Positions 13,772 through 17,664 of a stretch of DNA of 17,664 bases are shown here, piece by piece. A program made the position numbers and the translations under genes. The first letter of the stretch is position 1. Every line of letters begins with the position of its first letter. The DNA comes from Betaproteobacteria bacterium (GTDB taxonomy: Bacteria > Pseudomonadota > Gammaproteobacteria > Burkholderiales > SG8-39). The stretch is taken from contig VBCT01000156.1 in NCBI GenBank assembly GCA_005882235.1, positions 1 to 17,664 of the forward strand. The letters are read 5' to 3'. The notes under the pieces were generated by a model, which was given only the letters and a program-made list of their open reading frames with translations, did not search any database and was not told the origin of the DNA.

Positions 13772-14386
13772 ATGATCGACCTCTACGCCGCCGGCACTTC
13801 GAACGGCATGCGCGCACGCATCGGACTGGAAGAATGCGGCCTCGCCTACAGCTTCCATCCCCTCGACCTCTCGAAGGGCGAGCAGAAGTCGCCCTCGTTC
13901 ATCGCCATGAACCCGAACGGGCAGATCCCGGTGATCGTCGACAGCGACGGCCCGGGCGGAAAGCCGGTGACGGTTTCGCAGTCGGTCGCGGTGCTGTTGT
14001 ACTGCGCCGAGAAATCGGGCAAGTTCCTGCCCAAGGATCCCGCGGCGCGGCCCGCGTTCTGGCAGGCGCTCGCGAGCGCGGCGAGCGACATGAGCGCAAT
14101 GGTCACCGCGATCTTCACGCTGTCTCGCACCAAGGAGCAGCACGGGCCGGCGATCGACGTTTTCAAGTCGATGTGGAAGAACTACATGAAGGTCTGGGAC
14201 GACAGGCTCGGCAAGCAGCGCTACGCCGCCGGCGGCGAGGTGACCATCGCCGACTTCGCGCTCTACGGCGTGGTCGCGCGCGTCAAGGCCGCGCAGCCCG
14301 CTCTGGTCGAGGGATTTGCGAACGTCGCGCGCTGGGCCGACGCGATGGCCGCGCGCCCGGGCGTGCAGAGGGCGATGAAGTTCTGA
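13772..14386 (+). CDS. Glutathione S-transferase, Nu-class-like
   Basis: A 204-residue GST: an N-terminal thioredoxin-like domain (1-~85) and a C-terminal helical domain. Thr9 and Asn11 (IDLYAAGTSNG) align with the Thr/Asn pair used by YfcG-type Nu-class enzymes, which bind two glutathiones and show disulfide-bond reductase activity. The cis-proline is in NGQIPVI and the glutathione gamma-glutamyl site is VSQSVAVLLY. The C-terminal capping motif VTIADFALYGVVA is present. ATG 13772 starts the family's usual MIDLY. Its stop lies 12 bases from the stop of the convergent, frameshifted binding-protein gene. The upstream gap (13675-13771) is AT-rich around 13715-13735 and should hold both divergent promoters, but no clear hexamer pair was found. 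Confidence 0.9.
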   Translation: MIDLYAAGTSNGMRARIGLEECGLAYSFHPLDLSKGEQKSPSFIAMNPNGQIPVIVDSDGPGGKPVTVSQSVAVLLYCAEKSGKFLPKDPAARPAFWQALASAASDMSAMVTAIFTLSRTKEQHGPAIDVFKSMWKNYMKVWDDRLGKQRYAAGGEVTIADFALYGVVARVKAAQPALVEGFANVARWADAMAARPGVQRAMKF

Positions 14387-14398
14387 GCGAGGGACCGA

Positions 14399-15239
14399 TC
14401 AGCCGACGACCAGGGCCGCGTGCTGGCTCTGGCCCTCGGTCATTCCGCGGGCCTTCATCCAGTCGTAGGCGCGGTTGAACAGCGCCGGATCGTAGTAGTC
14501 GACGTGCTTGTAGTGGACGAAGGCGCGCAGCAGCTCGCGCGGCTGCAAGGCGCCTTTCGTACTTGTAGAAGTCGCCGTTGATGAGATCCACCGCCTGGTT
14601 CTCCGCGTCGTAGTAGGCCTTGCGTTCCTCCGGCGTCAGCTCGGCCGCGACCACTTCGCCGCCGCGGTAGAACGAGGCGGCGATGATGTGCGCGCCCTCT
14701 TTCAAGCCCAGGCTGATAAAAGGCTCCATCACCGCGACCGCACGATACGTGCGGTTCCTTAGACCCTCCCAGCGCTTGTACGGCAGGCTGCCGTTCTGGA
14801 TCTTGACATGCTCGCGCCCTACGGCGCTCTCCAGCATCTGCAGCGTCGTATAGTGCGATCCGGTGAGCTCCTGCACCACCACGGGAACGTCGGACAGGTC
14901 GCGCGGGGTCTGCAGCTTTTCGTCGAAAGTCAGGATCGCCTGCGCAGCGACCGCGGCGCGCAGGGCCGCGATGCTGCCGCCGCGCTCGCCGCGCTCGAGG
15001 CGGTCGATGCTCGCCCACTCGCACACGTTGTAGCTGTCGGCCGAGCCGCACTCGAACATCTGCTCCTTCAAGCGCGAGAGGACCGGCTTCTCGGCGCTGT
15101 CGCGCTCGCGGTCGGCGTAGGTCGCCGAGAAACTCACGTCCAGCCCCGCCTTCTCGAACAGCCTTTCCTCGATGCCGACGATGACCGGCAGGTCGAACAC
15201 GGGGTTGTTGGGGGCAATCCTTACAACGGGCTTGGTCAT
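14399..15239 (-). pseudogene. SsuA/THI5-like periplasmic-binding-fold protein, frameshifted near its C-terminus
   Basis: The reading frame begins at ATG 15239 (MTKPVVRIAPNNPVFDLP; Shine-Dalgarno AGGGGA about five bases upstream) and runs in one frame to about 14559. There the sequence after DFYKY must be read one base further on, giving KGALQPRELLRAFVHYKHVD and so on to TGA 14399-14401. Read this way the product is ~280 residues and looks like a type-2 periplasmic-binding fold of the SsuA/THI5 group, with the hallmark early segment 'GIEERLFEKAGLDVSF' and an 'AVAVMEPFISLGL' block. No signal peptide or lipobox is seen, so it may act in the cytoplasm. Without the shift the protein would end in a low-complexity Arg/Ala tail. 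Whether the shift is a true mutation or a sequence error cannot be told here. Confidence 0.75.
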
Positions 15240-15318
15240 GATTTCCCCTTGCGATTGTGAGGGTCCGCCGCGCGGGCGGTGCGAGTGCAGATAGGATACT
15301 ACGGGCTGGCCTCGCGGC

Positions 15319-15879
15319 TCAACCGGCGTCGATGAGAGCAAGCGCGCCGAGCAGCGCAAAGCTCGCCGCGGCGACCCGGTGCATCGTCTTCGCCGGCACC
15401 CGCCGGAGAACGCGCTCGCCGAAGTACACCGCCGGGACGTCGGCGAGCATCATGCCGAAGGTCGTCCCGGCGACGACCGCGGCAATCGAGGTATAGCGCG
15501 CAGCCAGCGCGACGGTGGCGATCTGCGTCTTGTCGCCCATCTCCAGAAGGAAGAAGGCGAAGAGCGTTGCGGCGAACGCACCGAGGCGCGCACTTTGCAA
15601 TCTTTCCTTTTCCGGCTTGTCGGGCACCAGTGTCCACGCAGCCATGGCGAGGAACGAGAAGCCCAGAATCCAGCGCAGCGCCGCTGGGCCGAGCGCCGCC
15701 GCGACGCCCGCGCCAAGCCAGGCGGCGAGAGCGTGGTTGGCGAGCGTCGCCACCAGAATTCCCAGAATCACCGGCACCGGACGCCGGTAGCGCGCCGCGA
15801 GGACGAGCGCGAGGAGCTGCGTCTTGTCGCCGATTTCCGCGAGGGCGACTATTCCGGCCGAAACGAGAAACGCTTCCAG
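15319..15879 (-). CDS. TMEM165/GDT1 (UPF0016) family cation transporter, apparent CTG start
   Basis: A 186-residue membrane protein with about six helices and both signature motifs, EIGDKT (residues 15-20) and EMGDKT (113-118), which form the cation pathway. Bacterial members export or exchange Mn2+ or Ca2+. No ATG, GTG or TTG lies between the in-frame TAG at 15900-15898 and the first motif; the first GTG comes only after it. CTG at 15879 is the likely start: it precedes EAFLVSAGIVALAEIGDKT, where relatives have Met, and has an ideal Shine-Dalgarno (GGAG, rc of 15886-15889) six bases upstream. The gene follows the CzcE-like gene by 18 bases after its stop, in the same frame, and is probably translated from the same message. 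Confidence 0.85.
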   Translation of the reverse strand: MEAFLVSAGIVALAEIGDKTQLLALVLAARYRRPVPVILGILVATLANHALAAWLGAGVAAALGPAALRWILGFSFLAMAAWTLVPDKPEKERLQSARLGAFAATLFAFFLLEMGDKTQIATVALAARYTSIAAVVAGTTFGMMLADVPAVYFGERVLRRVPAKTMHRVAAASFALLGALALIDAG

Positions 15880-15897
15880 GATTTTCTCCGCGGTCAG

Positions 15898-16230
15898 CTA
15901 TCCCTTGTCCGCGAGATCCCGTGCGTTGGGCCAGACGTAGACTTTCAAGGCCCGGTCGAGAGCGCCGGCGGGTGCGATCTTGCTCAACTCGAACGAGGAA
16001 GACATGCCTTTGAAGGTCCAGGCGAATTCCTGGCCGTTCGACAGGAACCTGACGACCTCGTCATGCTCCACGGTGATCCACTTCGTTTTGTTGTCGATGA
16101 CGATGGTGCGCTGCGCGGCCGACGGTTGCGCGGCGTTGCCGAGCATATCCGCCTCGGTCACTTTGGCGGTGGTGGTCAAGCTGGCTGCGGAGAGCGTCAG
16201 CAAGGCAAGGGTCGGGATGAGTCGATTCAT
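15898..16230 (-). CDS. CzcE-like periplasmic metal-binding protein
   Basis: A 110-residue exported protein: signal peptide (MNRLIPTLALLTLSAASL, cleavage likely near residue 22) followed by one domain with RTIVIDNKTKWITVEHDEVVRFLSNGQEFAWTF and SSFELSKIAPAGALDRALKVYVWPNA. These blocks match the CzcE fold, which binds copper and other heavy metals in the periplasm of Cupriavidus-type bacteria. ATG 16230 is chosen over the in-frame ATG 16242 because a GGAGA Shine-Dalgarno lies seven bases upstream of it. Its stop codon is followed after 18 bases by the CTG start of a GDT1 transporter gene, suggesting a metal-homeostasis operon. Confidence 0.8.
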   Translation of the reverse strand: MNRLIPTLALLTLSAASLTTTAKVTEADMLGNAAQPSAAQRTIVIDNKTKWITVEHDEVVRFLSNGQEFAWTFKGMSSSFELSKIAPAGALDRALKVYVWPNARDLADKG

Positions 16231-16301
16231 GTGAATCTCCATTTCGATAGTTGAGAAGGAATCGCGTTCGGTCCTCCCCGCATTACCGATGTCCTGGGTG
16301 A

Positions 16302-16355
16302 TTTATTCCCGAGGTATGGATTTGTCCCCAAAGACGGGAGCTGTTCGGGAATAAA
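16302..16355. promoter_or_regulatory. Perfect 11-bp inverted repeat between CzcE-like and DcaP-like genes
   Basis: TTTATTCCCGA (16302-16312) and TCGGGAATAAA (16345-16355) are exact reverse complements separated by 32 bases; their centres are 43 bp apart, about four helical turns. A third, imperfect half-site, TTTGTCCCCAA, lies at 16321-16331. Because the two genes diverge, this may be a shared operator that supports looping, or a hairpin in a leader. No convincing promoter hexamers flank it. Confidence 0.45.
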
Positions 16356-16411
16356 CGGATCGAGCACGCGGTCTTGCCTGGGCATTTTCCACAAAAGAAG
16401 GAGTTCCGAAA

Positions 16412-17664
16412 ATGGCCACATCCAGGAAGCCGCTGGTCTTGAAGCATCGTACGTGGAGCGCGCTGGCGCTCGCGGTGTCGCTCACGGGCGTAAGCGCCGT
16501 CGGGCGCGCCGACGCGCTGTCGGACCTCGGGGAACAAACCGAGGCGCTGCAACGCAAGGTGAACGAGCTCGAAAATGCGCAGCGAAAAACTGCGCCGGAT
16601 AGTGCGCTCACCGCTGGCTCCATCCCGGGCTCGTTCAGGCTTCCAGACTCGAGCACCTCGATCAAGCTTGGTCAAGTTCGACGCGGTGTACAGCGACATT
16701 ACACAAGGCCTCGACGCCGTGGCGAACCAGCAAACGGTCGACACCGCGATTCCCGTGGGACCCACCGGAACGCCGGCGAGCAACAAGACGGGTGAACTGA
16801 GCCTTCACGCCCGGCAGACGCGGCTCAACCTCACGACGAGCACACCCACCAGCTACGGAAACATGACCACGTTCATCGAGGCTGACTTCTTTGGCGCGGA
16901 CGGCAACGAGTCCGTGACCAACTCTAACGGATTGCGCATTCGCCATGCCTACGGCGCGCTGGGGAATTTCCTCGCGGGCCAGTACTGGACCAATCTCTTC
17001 GACGAGAACGCCTACGCGGAAACGGTGGAGTTCGGCGGGCCGGTCGGGGAGATCTTCGTGCGCCAGGCCCAGGCGCGTTGGACGCAACCCTCCGCAACGG
17101 GAGAATGGTCTGTCTCGCTCGAGAATCCCGAGTCTCTCTTTGCCGTTTCGGGAGCCCCGCTCACGGCGGGATCGGCGACCGCATTCCGCTCCGATCGCGA
17201 TCACTATCCCGATGTCATCGGCCGCCTGAAGTGGAAGAACGAGCTCGGGACTTTCAATGCCGCCCTCATGGCACGCAATATCCGCATCGATTCCGCGACG
17301 GCAACCGACGCGAAATGGGGTGAAGGGATCTCTCTCACCGAGGTCGTCCCGATCGGCAACGATGACCTGCGCGCCGACTTCAATGTGGGCAATGCGATCG
17401 GACGCTACCAGCTGTCCGGCTTCTTCCCGGACGGATACGTCGACGCGACGGGAAAGGTCCGGCTTGCCCAGGCCAAGAGTGCCTACGTCGCCTATCGGCA
17501 CTTCTGGTCGCCCACCCTCCGTTCATCCTTGATACTTTCGGCTTCCGGCACCGATACTCCCGGCGGCGGGACGTTCAACGGCTTCAACAAGTCGGCCCGC
17601 TCGGCGCACGTCAATTCGATCTTCAGCCCGGTGCCCAGAGTCAACCTCGGCATAGAGCTGATCG
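16412..17664 (+). pseudogene. DcaP-like outer-membrane porin, frameshifted near residue 87 and cut by the window end
   Basis: ATG 16412 has an AAGGAG Shine-Dalgarno (16398-16403). The N-terminus has a signal peptide (to ~33, after VGRA) and a short coiled coil (DLGEQTEALQRKVNELENAQ) typical of DcaP-like trimeric porins. At about 16670 the frame breaks: SIKLG is followed by an unrelated 40-residue tail ending at 16795. One base further on, the frame from 16671 reads VKFDAVYSDITQGLDAVANQ and stays open to the right edge with beta-barrel-like sequence (ARQTRLNLTT, IRHAYGALGNFLAGQYWTNL, SAYVAYRHFW). Relatives usually have a Gly-Tyr/Phe pair before V-K-x-D, so a loss of about eight bases (GGY region) is more likely than a one-base gain. 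The 3' end lies outside the window. Confidence 0.75.

Noticed and set aside
15240..15318. CCGCC/GGCGG inverted repeat as a terminator of the GDT1 gene
   Set aside because: The stem is only five pairs of pure G/C without a T-run and is common by chance in such GC-rich sequence.

Overview
The window is GC-rich, gene-dense bacterial chromosome. The gene set points to a betaproteobacterium of the Burkholderiales type: a Bug/TctC-type receptor, an LplT-like MFS-acyltransferase fusion, a CzcE-like periplasmic metal protein, a DcaP-like porin and proteobacterial-type GlnRS. No rRNA, tRNA, CRISPR array, insertion sequence or phage gene was found. The taxonomic placement is an inference from gene families.

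Layout. 1-286: C-terminal end of a beta-propeller-type protein, cut by the window edge. 328-1740 (-): amidase-signature hydrolase, divergent from 1851-3737 (+), an LplT-like MFS/PlsC acyltransferase fusion. 3734-4504 (-): XRE-type regulator whose stop interlocks with the MFS stop in one CTAG. 4646-6132 (+): the most distinctive locus, a lipoprotein with both a lipobox and a C-terminal GlyGly-CTERM sorting tail, overlapped by its likely processing enzyme, a rhomboid-family rhombosortase. 6159-8632 (-): a Bug-type solute receptor, a DUF2157-like membrane protein and a single-domain rhodanese. 8743-9195 (+): MarR regulator; two identical perfect palindromes between it and the rhodanese gene form an apparent shared operator. 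9265-9684 (+): small four-helix membrane protein. 9741-11489 (+): glutaminyl-tRNA synthetase, followed by 270 non-coding bases with strong hairpins and a 68-residue small protein (11760-11966). 12019-13674 (-): secreted monoheme cytochrome c joined to a lyase-like beta-propeller, divergent from a Nu-class-like GST (13772-14386, +). 14399-15239 (-): binding-protein-like gene with a frameshift. 15319-16230 (-): CzcE-like metal protein followed by a TMEM165/GDT1-family cation transporter that appears to start at CTG. 16412 to the right end (+): DcaP-like porin with a frameshift near residue 87, cut by the window edge.

How the genes fit together. The rhombotarget lipoprotein and rhombosortase form an enzyme-substrate pair for envelope protein sorting, possibly controlled by the divergent XRE regulator. 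The CzcE-like and GDT1 genes look like a metal-homeostasis pair facing a porin across a regulatory gap that holds an 11-bp inverted repeat. MarR and the rhodanese form a divergent regulator-target pair. The other genes look like ordinary metabolic or housekeeping neighbours. Two genes carry frameshifts, which may be real decay or assembly errors.
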